This document shows, piece after piece, positions 12,673 through 24,687 of a DNA stretch of 64,000 nucleotides; within the stretch, counting starts at the first letter, position 1; every line of letters starts with the position of its first letter. The stretch comes from Cymodocea nodosa (taxonomy: Eukaryota > Streptophyta > Magnoliopsida > Alismatales > Cymodoceaceae). Location: NCBI GenBank assembly GCA_036874045.1, contig CM072343.1, positions 11,490,001 through 11,554,000 on the forward strand, written 5' to 3'. A model generated the notes under the pieces. It did not search any database. It was given only the letters and a program-made list of their open reading frames with translations, and had not been told where the DNA came from. The translations under genes and the position numbers were made by a program.

Positions 12673-14062
12673 CAGTAAACAATAAAACTATTTTCTATTT
12701 TCTAAATCAAACAAATATGAAACAATCACAATACTAACAATGATAACATTAATCATAATACAAAATAAACAATACAACACTTTAATACTAAATGTAAATA
12801 CAGATAATGATTTGTCCTTGTATTTTTTCTTTGTTTTGATATGTTCCTGAAGATGAGCGAAAGGTGAAATGTAAAAATCTCTATCGACAATAAAAACTTC
12901 CGTCATTACATGCGACACAATTACACCATTGAAAACTTAATCACTTACAATCTTGCCTCCTCTCCCTATTGAATTGCAAATCAAGAATTGTAAGTTGATT
13001 TCCTCTTCAGTATACTAGCATCAACCTGAAACCAAAGCTAGAAGTTTTACGATCTCCTAAGATATGAGTCGATGCTTGGTGAAAATGGCTTCCCTTACTG
13101 CGACGCAATCACTCTTCACAATGGTTGTCAATCACTATATTTGGCTTAAAATCGACCTGACATCTAAAAAGTATCCTCACAAACCTTCAATGGTTGGTGA
13201 TTTTGGTGGTGTTGTGGAGCTTCAAGGAACTTCCGATGCTTCCTACAATTAGTGCGGTTCTCCACCTCTCTCCCCACACTTTGTTCGTCTTTCTCCTCTT
13301 TTTTTATATTTCTTTTAGTAATAACTATTTCTACTTAAATGATCAGTTGGATTTCTTTCATTCATATCAATGACGGTGATTTCTTCTTCATTCCACGAGT
13401 TAATTCTTGCGTGATACATGAAATCGTGGTTTTCTTTTGAATTTCCTATTTCTGCAACTATTATAGTGACATGTTAGAAAATAAATGGTCTATGGAGTTA
13501 GTGTAACTCAACAAACTTATTTCGTTAATTTAACTATAAAACACGTGCAATAAAGAAATAACTTATAAGCTTATAACACTAACAAAATGTGTTACCTTAG
13601 TGTATATTCAAATAACTCAACATGTATAGTTATGCTAACTTAACGAGTTTAGATATTTCAAATACTTACAAACCTAACTATCCAATGCTCAAACACATTT
13701 TGGATAGTTAGTAGATAACTTACCAAACATTCACTTAAGTCTTGTATTAAGGTTACAACACGCGTACTCTAGGAAATAATAAAATATTCTTTAAGCATTT
13801 AAAACATTAACTGTTTGGTACAAGAAATGTAACACTCCGAAATAATAAAAAATTCAGATGCTTAAGAATTAAAAAGCATGTAATTCACTAACAGTTCAGA
13901 AATATACTTAATTAATGCTAATTCCTTGAGTTATGTAGATTCTTTCATTAAAGCATATAATAGTGCAATTATAACATAATGGCTTAATTCCCATATGATA
14001 AGCTAAATATTATGCAATTAACCATCATTTAACCATTAATATTATGCACTTTTTCATTCTAA
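12673..14062 (-). repeat. Partial 5' LTR of element A
   Basis: Homologous in reverse complement to B 22561 to about 24030. The outer end reads CATTCTAAA near 14060, matching the TGTTTAGAATG start of the B LTR with its last bases altered. The inner end stops within the LTR and is joined to the protease linker, so about 550 bp of LTR, the primer site and the 5' ORF were lost. Confidence 0.85.
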
Positions 14063-14133
14063 AAAATTGTCATACAAATTCAACAACATTTTGCTTCAAA
14101 CATTCATATATATATATATTGAAATGTTTTATA

Positions 14134-17100
14134 TTACAACAAACAAATATTATAGTATAAGTAGAAGGTTGATACATTTAATCTTTTTCTTAATTCATCT
14201 ACTTCCTTTTGGAACTTTTCTAATTGTTGTTCTAATTGGTTTATACATTCTACAACTCCTGTAAAGTTTTCAGAAGGTCCAATAATAAATGTTCCAACAA
14301 CAGCAATCAAATAATTCTTATATTCCTTCACCGAGATGGCCCTAGATTTCATCTTTTTGGATGTCCATCTAGTGAAGTCAATATTGTCCACCATCAGTAG
14401 TGGAATCAGATCTCCATAGAATAATTTTTCTATGTTGCCCTCAACTTGGAGATAAAAACTGTAGACTAGTTTACTTGAATTTTGTTCACAACTACATATG
14501 TGGCCCATTTAACAAACTGACTTAATTCTATATCTTGGCCTTGTCGTTGGAAGACATCTTTAATCAAAATGTTAGCTATCATGTGTGCTTTACCATTTAA
14601 GTACTTCAATCTGTTTATTAATGGCACACTAGGATTGATAGCTAAATAGTTTTTTATTTCCTATTTTGTCCACTCGACTATAGTCATGGTCTCAAGAATT
14701 TCTTTTCCTTCATTTCTGAGTCCAAAAATATTGTGGAGAAGCTTTGGTGTTATCAGTACATCAGCTTGCTCCACGTTGGAAATTAATCCTCTTTCCTCAT
14801 CTCTTAAATTTGCATAAAAATAGGGCACTAGATTTTTATACACTACATGCCCTTTCTGTTGAGAAATAAATTATAGTAGACCTTAGAACTCAAATAATTC
14901 TTTAATGTTCTCCATGTCGTCCTAGTTTACTAGTCTACTATATATAACATCAAACCCCTTTATCTCTTCATATTTATTCATTGCTTCCTAACTCCAAAAA
15001 CATATGTCATTCAGAACTTGCTGTTGGGAAGGGTCAGAAATCTGAAATTGTTCCTCTACTAGGGTTTGTTTTTCTACTACTTCCTCAAGGTGCTAAACTG
15101 GTGTTTGTTGGAAATGATCCAAAGATTCCTGCAATTCAGTTCCTACTTCTGTCTATGGTGGAGAGCCGGTAGAACTCTCCACTCTTTTTCCTTGTACTTT
15201 CTTAATAAATTGTTGAAGAGTCTCTCCCTCTTTAGTGGAATCTATCGAGTCATTTCCTCTTTGTTCAATATGTTCTTGTTCAACTTCTTCTATTTTTTCT
15301 TCCTCCTCACAACCAATCTCTAATGTCACTATTTTTTCTAAATTATTAGTAGATTGGGATGGAGTCCCAAGCAAATCGGCTTTTGCCCTAATTATTTCTT
15401 TTATTTGTGTAGGCTAATTTTAGCCTATTTTTCTTCCCTTTTTTGCTTTTTCTGTTGCTGCTCCTGCTCCTTAGATTTGGATAACATATTAAAAAAAATG
15501 GGCTCTTTAGGCCCTACTGATAATATAGGCCTAAATTTAACTATTTCCTTAACCTCAAACACTTTTTCTTTTTCTTTTCTTCTTCTTATTAGTTGTGCCT
15601 GTTCTTCCTTTAAGACTAAGTCAACAAAATTAGTCTCTCCTAGCCCTTGGGCTATAGGTACTGGCTCTTCCTACTTAACATTTACTGGTCTAGAAGGACC
15701 AGCTTTACTTTCTCTTGGAGCTAGTGATCTAGTTTCTTTAGAATGTTGTTCTAATTTAATTTTATATTGGGCCTTCAACTTATCTTCGACCCTCTTCTTG
15801 CATAGTGTATCATAAAGTAAATGAGTCTTTGCCACAACCATATCTTCAAAATTTCCTTGGCTCTTGGCAACTTTCATGAGCTTTGCAAATTCTCTCCATT
15901 CCTCTAGTGTCATTGGCCCCAAAAATGCTTCTCTTCCTAATGGCCTAGGCGATGGAATTGATGGTCTTGGCTGCTATTCCACTGTAGTAGTTTTTTCAAC
16001 AATAGGCTCTTCAGTCGCTTTCTTTTGTTACTCCTTAATGTCCCATCAAGCATGTCCAACAATATATCTTACAAACCACAATCATGACTTGCACCAAATC
16101 AACTCTAGGGCAACCTCATTATTTGGTCTTATTTTTGTTTAGAATGAAAAAGTGCATATTATTAATGGTTAAATGATGGTTAATTGCATAATATTTAGTT
16201 TATCATATGAGAATTAAGCTATTTTGTTATAAGTGCACTATTATATGCTTTAATGAAGGAATCTACTTAATTTCGAGGAATTAATGTTAATTTAGTGCAT
16301 TTCTGAACTATCGGTAAATTGCAGGCTGTGAAATTCTTAAGTATCCAAATTTTCTGTTATTTCAGATAGTTATGTTTAACGTACTGAACATGTACCGAAG
16401 AGTTATGTTTAAATTACCGAACAGTTATGTTTTTAAAGAATATTTTATTATTTCCTGAAGTACACGTGTCGTGATCTAAAAGATTGACTTAAAGTTATAT
16501 ATTGGTGAGTTATCTGTAACTATTCGAAATGCATCTAAGCATCGGATAGTTAAGTCATCGGATGGTTAAGTTTGTAAGTATCCGAAATGCACTTGAGCAT
16601 CGGATAATTAAGTCATCGGATGGTTAAGTTTGTAAATATCCGAAATGCACCTGAGCATCGGATAGTTAAATTTATGCACGTGTTTTATAGTTAAATCAAC
16701 GAAGCAAGTCCGTTGAGTTATCTGTAACTCCACGGACCATTTATTTTCTAATATGCCACTATAGCAGTTGCAAGAACAGAATAATTGAAAGAAAAAAAAC
16801 CATGATCGCACATATCATGTAGGAATTTACTCGTCGAAAGAAGAAGAAATCATCATCATTGATATGAATGAAGGAAATCCAACCGATCATTCAAGCAGAA
16901 GCAGTTACCATTGAAGAAATATAAAAGAAAAGAAGAAAAAAAGCAGAAGGGTGGTGGCCGATGGGTGTGGCTAGTGTGTGTAGAGGAGGATCACCGAGCT
17001 TTCTACAGGTAGTGTCGGCAATTCTCTGAAGTACCACACCAACCAACTCCACCACCACCATAATCACCAACCATTGGAGGTCTATGAGGATACTTTCCTG

Positions 17101-18380
17101 ATGTCGGGTCGATTCCAAGCCAAACATAGTGCTTGACAACCATTGAGAGGAGTGATTGCGTCACAGGAAGGGAAGCTATTTTCACCAAGCACCAACTCAT
17201 ATCTCAAGAGATCGTAAAGCTTCTAGCCTTGGCTTCGGGTTGATGCCTGTATGTTGAAGAGGAGATCATCTTGCAATTCTGGACTCGCGATTCTATAGGG
17301 AGAGGAGACAGAATTGTAAGTGGTTTAATTTTCAGTGGTGTAATCGCATCGCATGAAGTGACGGAAGTATTTACTGTCGACTGAGATTACTTTACATTTC
17401 ACCTTTCACCCATTTTCATGCTCATATCAAAACAAAAATACCAAAAACAACTTATTTGTGTTTGTATTTTGTATTTGGGTATTGTATTGTTTGTTTTGTA
17501 TCGTGATTAATGTTATCTTTGCCAATGTTGTGATTGCTTTAGTTTTACAATTTACTGAAATTGATTCGTTCAATAGATTTAAAGATTTTATGGTTACTGT
17601 TTGAATTATCTGAATGTTAGTATTGCCTAATGATAAATCCAGTATTTACTAACATTAAAGAGCTTAATTGATGTTATTTACAATTTGTGGAACCGCCCAA
17701 TGGTTGGCCAAATTCCTTTGTAAATAGTAGTATTAAATAGGAAAGACAGGCTTGTGGAGTTAACTTAAGTCCACAAAGTTAGTCTGTTGAGTTAGCCATA
17801 ACTCAATGAACTTAGTCCATTGAGTTAACTATAACTCAACGGAGAGCTTATTGAATATATAAATTTGATTGTTAAAAACAGAACAGTTCGCAATTCTTAA
17901 GCAATTCCCTATGGGATCGACCTGTACTTGCACACTAATACAATAGACATTGTGCACTTGCAGTTAAAATACAAATTGGAATTAATATCTAATTTGTGTG
18001 AAAGGTTGTTTGTTTACTTCTAAAAAGTAATAGGCATAAAGATAAATTAACTAAGTAAAAACAGAAGTTAACAAATCCAAGTTTTTCTGGTGCATTGCTA
18101 GGTAACCAATCAAGTTTTCTAGTGCCGTGCTGGAGATCCAAACAATTCTCCTTTCTCTATTCATAGCCATCTCTATTGCTACTTTGATTCTATTTTCTAC
18201 TATCTGAGGTATTCTAATATTTAAATCAACCAAAACTCTTGTCTAATAGAAAATATAAAATTCTACCTTTTCTAATTCCTTTTCTCATGTCGTGTTCCTG
18301 ATCTTCTATCGTATATGTCATTCCTTTGACTCCTTGAGAAATCTTGTAGTGTCAACTACTTCCCAGAATTCTAGTGTCAT
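14134..18380 (-). pseudogene. Accessory ORF of element G, split by solo LTR H
   Basis: The coding parts are 18145-18380 (N-terminal, starting at an ATG shared with A and B) and 14134-16135. N-terminal helical segment with VENRIKVAIEMAMNRE; acidic linker; globular domain with YENLV-like start, ANLRDEE and LLHNIFGLRNEG; then KLFYGDLIPLLM; then SRAISVKEYKNYL and a coiled coil (QLEQQLEKFQKEVDEL). The segment SRAISVKEYKN aligns with RAFSVKDLQKF in the copia element C, one of the clearest links between the two superfamilies. Several in-frame TAG codons. Function unknown; related to the plant transposon protein family by pattern. Confidence 0.72.
16136..18144 (+). repeat. Solo LTR H (gypsy, same family as B) inserted in G
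   Basis: Starts TGTTTAGAATG and ends CCAAACA, 2009 bp, plus orientation. Flanks ATTTT (16131-16135) and ATTCT (18145-18149) are a target duplication with one or two changes; removing the LTR restores continuity with the matching sequence in A. It contains three copies of a unit of about 60 bp with GAGCATCGGATA at 16514-16673, and a TATAAAAG box at 16920-16927. No internal sequence remains. Confidence 0.88.
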
Positions 18381-19089
18381 CTTATATCCTCGTGGTGTTA
18401 CGGAATAGAATGGAATGGTTTTTGGTGCTCTAAGTGCTAAATGGTTCTGCAGATAATGCCCCCAATTCCTAAGTTTTAGCTTAAATAAACCCAAAGTTTT
18501 TGGTAGGTAATTGGGTCATTTTCTTGCTCAAACTATCATTACTTACATATACTACTCCATGGAGTTATCGTTAACTCCACGGACTAAGTCTATGGACTTA
18601 ACTACAATACTTTATTGAGTTATAGTTAACTCAATGGAGAAAGTTCGTTAGGTTATGCTTAACTCAACGGACTTCCCGTATAGTTATACTAATAAAACAA
18701 TGCAAATACAATACTAAAACTTTAGTCTATATCGAAAAAATTTCTAACTTGACCGATTCTTGATTTTACTTTTGTTACTTTCGATCAAGCCATTATATTT
18801 TCTTAGTTGGACTGAAATTGAATACATTTATTATTATTATTATTAGTTTAGTTTTATATTCGGTTGAACTAATACCTTGTTTCAGTCAAATCGATACTTT
18901 TACTTAATATAATATATATATATTCCTTTTTTTTTAGTTGCGGTTAGATCGATGGATCCTTTCGCTATGACCATAACAAAGTTTTTTTCTTTTAATATAT
19001 GTTTCGGTAAAATCGATAATTTCTTTCTGTTGAACCGTTACTATATTTAAAATAAGTTTTTTTTTTTTTGCTAGTAAACATATGTATAT
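18381..19089 (-). promoter_or_regulatory. Candidate internal promoter between integrase and accessory ORF (element G)
   Basis: Equivalent to A 6359-7076. A TATTTAAG-like box on the minus strand near 18482-18488 is about 100 bp before the accessory ATG. TAACTCAACG-type motifs lie at 18550-18680 and CGGTTNAACCG-like elements at 18740-19040. Confidence 0.42.
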
Positions 19090-20714
19090 TTACTTAATAA
19101 AGCTTGAGTAGTTCTCTACTCTTACTTCTTCTATAATTCCAAAGGAACTTTTTGGAATTTTCAGAATAGATCTAAGTCTTTATCCATTTACTTTAAATAT
19201 ATTCTGATTTTTAGGATTTTCAATTTCAATTGCTCCATAGGAATAAATATTTCAAACTATGTAAGGTCCTGCCCATCTAGATCTTAATTTTCTTGGATGG
19301 TTATGAAGTCTAGTCAAGTAAAGATATATTTCTTGTCCTATTTCAAAAGTTTTTAGAATAATTTTCTTGTCATGCCAAAGCTTCATTTTCTCTTTTTCTT
19401 TTACAGTTTTTGAGTAAGCTTCATTCCTAAATTCTTCTAATTTAATCAATTGCATTTTTCTGTTTTCAGTAGCTCGATTTAAATTAGTGTTTAGAGTTTT
19501 TAATACTTAATAAGCTTTATGCTCAATTTCAGCTAGTAAATGGTAACTTTTTCCATATACTATCCTAAAAGGTGACATACCTAAGCTTGTCTTATAAGTA
19601 GTTCTGTAAACCCAAAGTACATCTATTAATCTAATAGCCCAATCTGTTCTAGTAGGATTTACTACTTTTTCTAAGATTAACTTAATTTGTTTGTTTGCAC
19701 TTTCTACTTGTCCACTTATTTGTGGATGATATACTGTTGATATTTTGGGATTTACTCTATATTTCTTCATTAAGACTTCAAAACTTCTATTACATAAATG
19801 AGTTTCTCTATCACTAATAATAGCTTTAGGTATTCCAAATCTAGTAATTATATTAGTTCTCATAAAATGTATTACCACTTTGTTGTCATTAGTTTTTGTA
19901 GGAATAACTTCTATCCATTTAGATACATAATCCACCCCCAACAATATATAATTAAATTGATTAGACATAGGAAATTGACCCATAAAATCTATTCGCCACA
20001 CATCAAATATTTCAATTTCAACAATAGGATTCAGAGGCATCATATTCTTCTTTGATATTTTTCCTATTTATTGACATCTTAAACAATTTAAACAATATTT
20101 ATGAGCATCTTTGAATAGTGTTGGCCAATAAAATCCACATTACAAAATTTTGGCAGTTGTTTTCCATAAACCAAAATGTCCTCCACATGCTTGGTCATGA
20201 TAGAAAGACAATATGCTTTGAAATTTAGTTTCTGAAACACACCTCTTTAAAACTAGATCAAGACATTTCTTAAATAAGTATGGGTCTTCCCAATAATAAT
20301 ATTTTACTCTTGAAAAGAACAATTTCTTATCTTGTTTATTCTAATCCTTAAGTATTAAACCAATAACTAAGTAATTAACTATGTTTGCATACCAAGGCAT
20401 TGTGTTTATGGACATTAATTGTTCATTAGGAAAATTATCTTTAATTTCAATGTTTAATTTTTCTATTTGTAATCTTGATAATCTACTTCTACATTCTCAC
20501 AACCTTTTTTATCTTTAATTTCTAGATCAAATTCTTACAATAACAATATCTACCAAATCAATCTAGGTTTATTCTCTTTCTTTGCTATTAGGTGTTTTAA
20601 AGTTGAATGATCTGTGTATACTATCACTTTAGCTCCAATTAGATATGATCTAAACTTTTCTAAGGTAAACACCATAGCTAATAGTTCTTTTTCAATAGTT
20701 GTATAATTAACTTG
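19090..20714 (-). pseudogene. pol: Element G integrase and end of RNase H
   Basis: Minus-strand integrase with [10 protein letters not shown] and CLRCQ (zinc part), [22 protein letters not shown] and GQVESANKQ (catalytic core), and a C-terminal segment with WAGPYIV. The 5' end is the RNase H region up to TTAACTTG at 20714, where homology to B stops abruptly. In-frame stops divide it, for example after EIEHKAY. The catalytic-core residues are present, but GTHL has become ETHL next to the second Asp. Confidence 0.88.
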
Positions 20715-20734
20715 TGTTAGTTCAATTATTTATC
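20715..20734 (+). repeat. Possible 20-bp remnant of a plus-strand I-type LTR
   Basis: TGTTAGTTCAATTATTTATC nearly matches the sense start of solo LTR I (TGTTAGTTCATTATTTTATC). It fills the gap between broken G and the start of the E LTR, suggesting that E inserted into an earlier I-family insertion. Very short, so weak. Confidence 0.3.
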
Positions 20735-21937
20735 TGTAGGATCATTTGTATCACAAGAAGGGGGGTGAATTGTGTCTTTAGTAATTAAATACTAGCGGAT
20801 AAAACAAGAGCACAAAACACTCGTAAATGAAATTCTATTCTTTTATTTCAAGATAGAATTTACAATATCTTTTCAACTTAATTCCCTTCTTGACGGTTTT
20901 GATATAGTAATGTTCGATATACAATTCAAATAAGAAAACAAAGCTCTTATTCAAAACTAATTTTGAATTGTATATAACCTGATCTTTATGCACACAGCTT
21001 CTTTCTTTCCCTTTGCTCAGCTTCTATATCTCTTCTTCTCTAGTTGTCGAATTTCCAGACTTCTTACGTTTGCAGCTCCTTTTCTGAAATTGTTTAGAAT
21101 TTCGAACTTCTTCTGATGTTGGAGAATTTTTCAGAATATGAATACTCAAACTTAACTTTTCAGTTAGGGATCCGGATTGAATATTCAGACTTAGTTTTTG
21201 AGATTGGGATCCTCTATTGTAATGTAGCTCGTACTCTCTATTAGTAGTTGAACTCTGTTATCTTTCACCTTCAGTATGTTCATCCACTTGATCCACAATC
21301 CACAATCCATGTACTAATTTTCTCTTTAATCCAAATTACTTTCTATTTTAATTTCCACTTTCTCTACTAACATTTTAAATTTCCACGATCTCCACTTCGT
21401 AGATTCACTGAAATTTTATCTTCCTGGAGTCTTGTAGAATATCTTCTAAGTCTTCGATTTAGTCAAACATTTATCCTTTAAGTCCTGTAAAAACTCGAAC
21501 ACTTAACTTTTAACTCTTCGAGTTTTTACACCTGCAAAACACATGACTAAACAAAGAAACTTATCTATTCGTTAGTCCTTTTATAAAACCCAAACAGTTA
21601 TCTATCCATGTGTATAAAAACTCGAATAGTTATCTAACTATTTGATTTTTCATTACCGAACACACATGGAAAACACGTGACAACTTAAAACATTAAAAAC
21701 TCACGTGCAGATAACCTTAACTATACGAGTTTTTAACATAAAGTATTCGACAAAAATGAAACATTAACTATCTGAAAGTTTAACTATTGCAAATCTAACT
21801 CTTTAGAAATCTTTAATTTATCCAACATAAAAATAAAACTTTCCGATAATCTATTAACTATTATACTTAGAGAATATTATGTAGACTTATTTAAATACGA
21901 TAATAAAGCATATATCATCAAAATTAAATACCTAACA
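20735..21937 (-). repeat. 3' LTR of element E
   Basis: Left terminus TGTAGGATC and right terminus TAACA before the polypurine tract; 1203 bp. Closely matches 63663-64000 at its left end. Shares the GGGGGGTGAATTGTGT block with the LTRs of C and I. Contains several TAACT-type motifs around 21500-21870. Confidence 0.9.
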
Positions 21938-22000
21938 ATCTCCCCCTTTTTGATGATGTCAAAATCTAATAAGTCACATAATTTATATCTCCCCCTTTTT
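21938..22000 (-). other. Duplicated polypurine tracts of element E
   Basis: On the minus strand AAAAAGGGGGAGAT occurs next to the 3' LTR (21938-21951) and again at 21987-22000. Several polypurine tracts are a known Sirevirus trait. They prime plus-strand DNA synthesis. Confidence 0.75.
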
Positions 22001-22263
22001 GGCATTATAAAAAAGTAAATAAACTATTTTCTCCTCCTTTAGGAAGTTAAGCAAGTTAAATGTAAGGAAGGAAATCTTACTAAGTATATATTAATCAAAA
22101 CGATAGTTTCAAACATACATAGGATTTATGGATTAAGCACAAACTGTTTAATATCATAAACTATGAAAAATAATCTCGTAACATTAAAATCAGTAAATAG
22201 TTTACATAATAGTTTTGGTTACAAATTACAAAAAATAAATCATGTAATACATAATTTGTATAA

Positions 22264-22560
22264 TCACAAGCCTCTTTGTCTTCGAAAAATATCAATCAGA
22301 GTATTTGAAATTTTCTTTGCAATTTCTGTACTAACTCTGTTTATCTGATCAAGTAATGCTTGATCTAAATCATCTTGAGAACCTTATGATGGTTGCTGTA
22401 AGAATTCAATATGTATGTCTGTATCTATACTTGTATGTATTTTTGTATGTATACCTTGTATATCTGTACGTTGCTATGTTTCTGTAAATTGTGAGGATTG
22501 TTGCTATTGTGGCTGTGACTGTGTTTGCCGATCCTGTTGTTGTTGTTGTCGGAGGACAGG
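22264..22560 (-). pseudogene. C-terminal end of the element E accessory ORF
   Basis: Continues the accessory ORF from the far side of element B (39463). It reads as a Gln-rich tract (RQQQQQDRQTQ) followed by a helical end finishing IDIFRRQRGL and TGA at 22264-22266. Element C ends the same way: Gln-rich, then ISDILRRGR. Three in-frame stops (two TAG and one TAA). The Gln tract is encoded by CAA repeats. Confidence 0.65.
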
Positions 22561-24583
22561 TGTTTAGAATGAAAAAGTGCATATTATTAATGGTTAAATG
22601 ATGGTTAATTGCATAATATTTAGCTTATCATATAAGAATTAAGCTATTAAGTTATAATTGCACTGTTATATGTTTTAATTGAAGAATCTGCTTAATTTGG
22701 GGGAATTAATGTTAATTTAGTACATTTATGAACTGTCAGTAAGTTGCAGGTTGTGAAATTCTTAAGTATCCAAATTTTCTGATATTTTCGGACAGTTATG
22801 TTTAACATACCGAACATATTCGGACAGTTATGTTTAACATACCGAACATATTCGGACAGTTATGTTTAACAGACCAAACATGTATCAGATAGTTATGTTT
22901 AAAGTGCCGAACAGTTATGTTTTGAGAGAATATTTTATTATTTCCTGAAGTACATGTGTAGAAACCATAATGAATAGACTTAAGTGGATTTTCGGTGAGT
23001 TAGCTGTAACTATCCGAAATGCAACTAAGCATCGGATAGTTAAGTCTGTAAGTATCTGAAATGCACCTGAGCATCGGATAGTTAAATTTATGCACGTGTT
23101 GAATTTAAATGCTTTAGAATATCAGGTGAGATGCACATGTTTAACTCGTTAAGTTAGCATAACTGCACGCGTTGAGTTACATGAATATTACACTAAGGTA
23201 ACGCGTTATGTTAGTAGCTTATTTCTTTATATTTTCTAATATGCTACTGTAGCGGTTGCAGAAACAGACAGTTGGAAGAGAAAAACCACGTTTGCTCATA
23301 TCACGTAGGAATTCAATCGCGCAGGGAGAAGAAAGCATCGCCGTTGATATGAATGAAGAAAATCCAACCGACCATTCAAGCAGAAGTAGTTACTACTGAA
23401 GAAATATAAAAGAAAAGAAGAAGTGTGTGATCGATGGGCGGACAGTGTGTGTAGAGGAGGATCGACGATGCAATTCTCTGAAGTACCACACCATCATCAT
23501 CCCCATCACCACACCATAATCACCAACCATCGAAGGTTTGTGAGGATACTTGTCTAATGTCGGGTCGATTCCGAGCGAAACACAGTGCCTGACAACCACT
23601 ATGAGGAGTGATCGCGTCGCGGGAAGGGAAGCCATTTTCACCAAGCGCCAACTCATATTTCAGGAGATCGTAAAGCTTTTAGCCTTAGCTTCAGGTTGAT
23701 GCCTGTATGCTGAAGAGGAGATCATCTTGCAATTCTAGACTCACGATTCTATAGGGAGAGGAGACAGGATTGTAAGTGGTTTAATTTTCAGTGGTGTAAT
23801 CGCATTGCAAGTAGTGTTGGAAGTATTTACTGTCAAGTGAGATTACTTTACATTTCACCTGTCGCCCATTTCCATGTTCATATTAAAACAAAAATACCAA
23901 AAACAATTTATCTATGTTTGTAAGTTGTATTTGAGTGTTGTATTGTTTGTTTTGTATCGTGATTATGTTATCTTTGTTAGTGTTGTGATTGTTTTATGTT
24001 TATTTTAGTTTTACAGTTTACTAAAATTGGTTAGTTCAAAAGACGTAAAGAATTTAATGGTTACTGTTTGAATTATCTGAATGTTAGTATTACTCAATGA
24101 TAAATCCAATGTTAACTAACATTAAAGAGCTTAATTGATGTTATTTACAATTTGTGGAATCGCCCAATGGTTGGCCGAATTCCTTTGTAAATAGCAGTAT
24201 TAAAAAGAAAAGTCAGGCTCATGGAGTTAACATAAGTCTACGAGGTTAGTCCGTTGAGTTAGCCATAACTCAACGAACATAGTCCGTTGAGTTAACTGTA
24301 ATTCAATGGAGAGCTTATTGAATATATAAATTTGATTTTTAACAAACGAACAGTTCTCAAGTTCGTCAGCAATTCCCTGTGGGATCGACCTGTACTTGCA
24401 CACTGATACAATAGATACTATGCACTTGTAGTTAAAGTACAAATTGAAATTAATATCTAAATTGTATTAAAGGTTGTTTGTTTACTTCTAAAAGAAAGAA
24501 TAGGCATAAAGATAAATTAACTAAGTAAAAACAGAAGTAACAAATCCAAGTTTTTCTAGTGTAGTACTGGGAAAACTCAAACA
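22561..24583 (+). repeat. 5' LTR of element B
   Basis: TGTTTAGAATG to CTCAAACA, 2023 bp. Carries three 32-bp units of CGGACAGTTATGTTTAACAT type (22789 onward; the 3' LTR has two), two GAGCATCGGATAGTT-type units near 23000-23090, CACGTG-type sites, a TATAAAAG box, and an inverted-repeat cluster of CGTTGAGTTA / TAACTCAACG near 24245-24312. Confidence 0.93.
23405..23412 (+). promoter_or_regulatory. TATA box in the gypsy 5' LTR
   Basis: TATAAAAG in sense orientation, conserved at 38388-38395 (3' LTR of B) and 16920-16927 (solo H). Its place in the LTR fits the U3/R boundary. Transcription start is inferred to be about 30 bp downstream. Confidence 0.55.
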
Positions 24584-24590
24584 AGTTTTA

Positions 24591-24608
24591 TGGCGCCGTT
24601 GCTGGGGA
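24591..24608 (+). other. Primer binding site of element B (tRNA-Asp type)
   Basis: TGGCGCCGTTGCTGGGGA lies 7 bp after the 5' LTR. It matches the 3' end of plant tRNA-Asp with one change (T for C), the primer used by Athila-type elements. Confidence 0.88.
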
Positions 24609-24687
24609 ATTGAATTGAATTAAGCAACTGTTAGAGCTGTTTCGTTTTAATAGCCAGAGTTGTGTGTTTTCTTTTGTAATTGAGAAT

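Larger units (their letters stand above)
1..14062 (-). mobile_element. Element A: Athila-like Ty3/gypsy retrotransposon, 3' end outside window
   Basis: Read on the minus strand, this holds a partial 5' LTR, protease, RT, RNase H, integrase, accessory ORF, capsid-type gag, F-box gene and the start of the 3' non-coding region. The order and spacing match element B throughout. The 3' LTR lies beyond position 1, whose sequence aligns with B near 36250. The 5' end is damaged: the LTR is joined straight to the linker before protease, so the primer site and 5' zinc-knuckle ORF are missing. Solo LTR I splits the RT. Every coding segment carries stops or frameshifts. The family is seen directly in the domains; calling it Athila-like rests on the TLRSG and WRNH motifs and the tRNA-Asp primer site in the sister copy B. 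Confidence 0.88.
14063..20714 (-). mobile_element. Element G: older gypsy fragment of the same family
   Basis: Minus-strand remnant corresponding to B from just after the accessory ORF back to RNase H. It holds the accessory ORF, internal promoter region, integrase and the end of RNase H. The left side is interrupted by A and the right side stops at 20714. Solo LTR H (16136-18144) splits the accessory ORF. G confirms that the accessory ORF follows integrase in a third copy. Confidence 0.85.
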
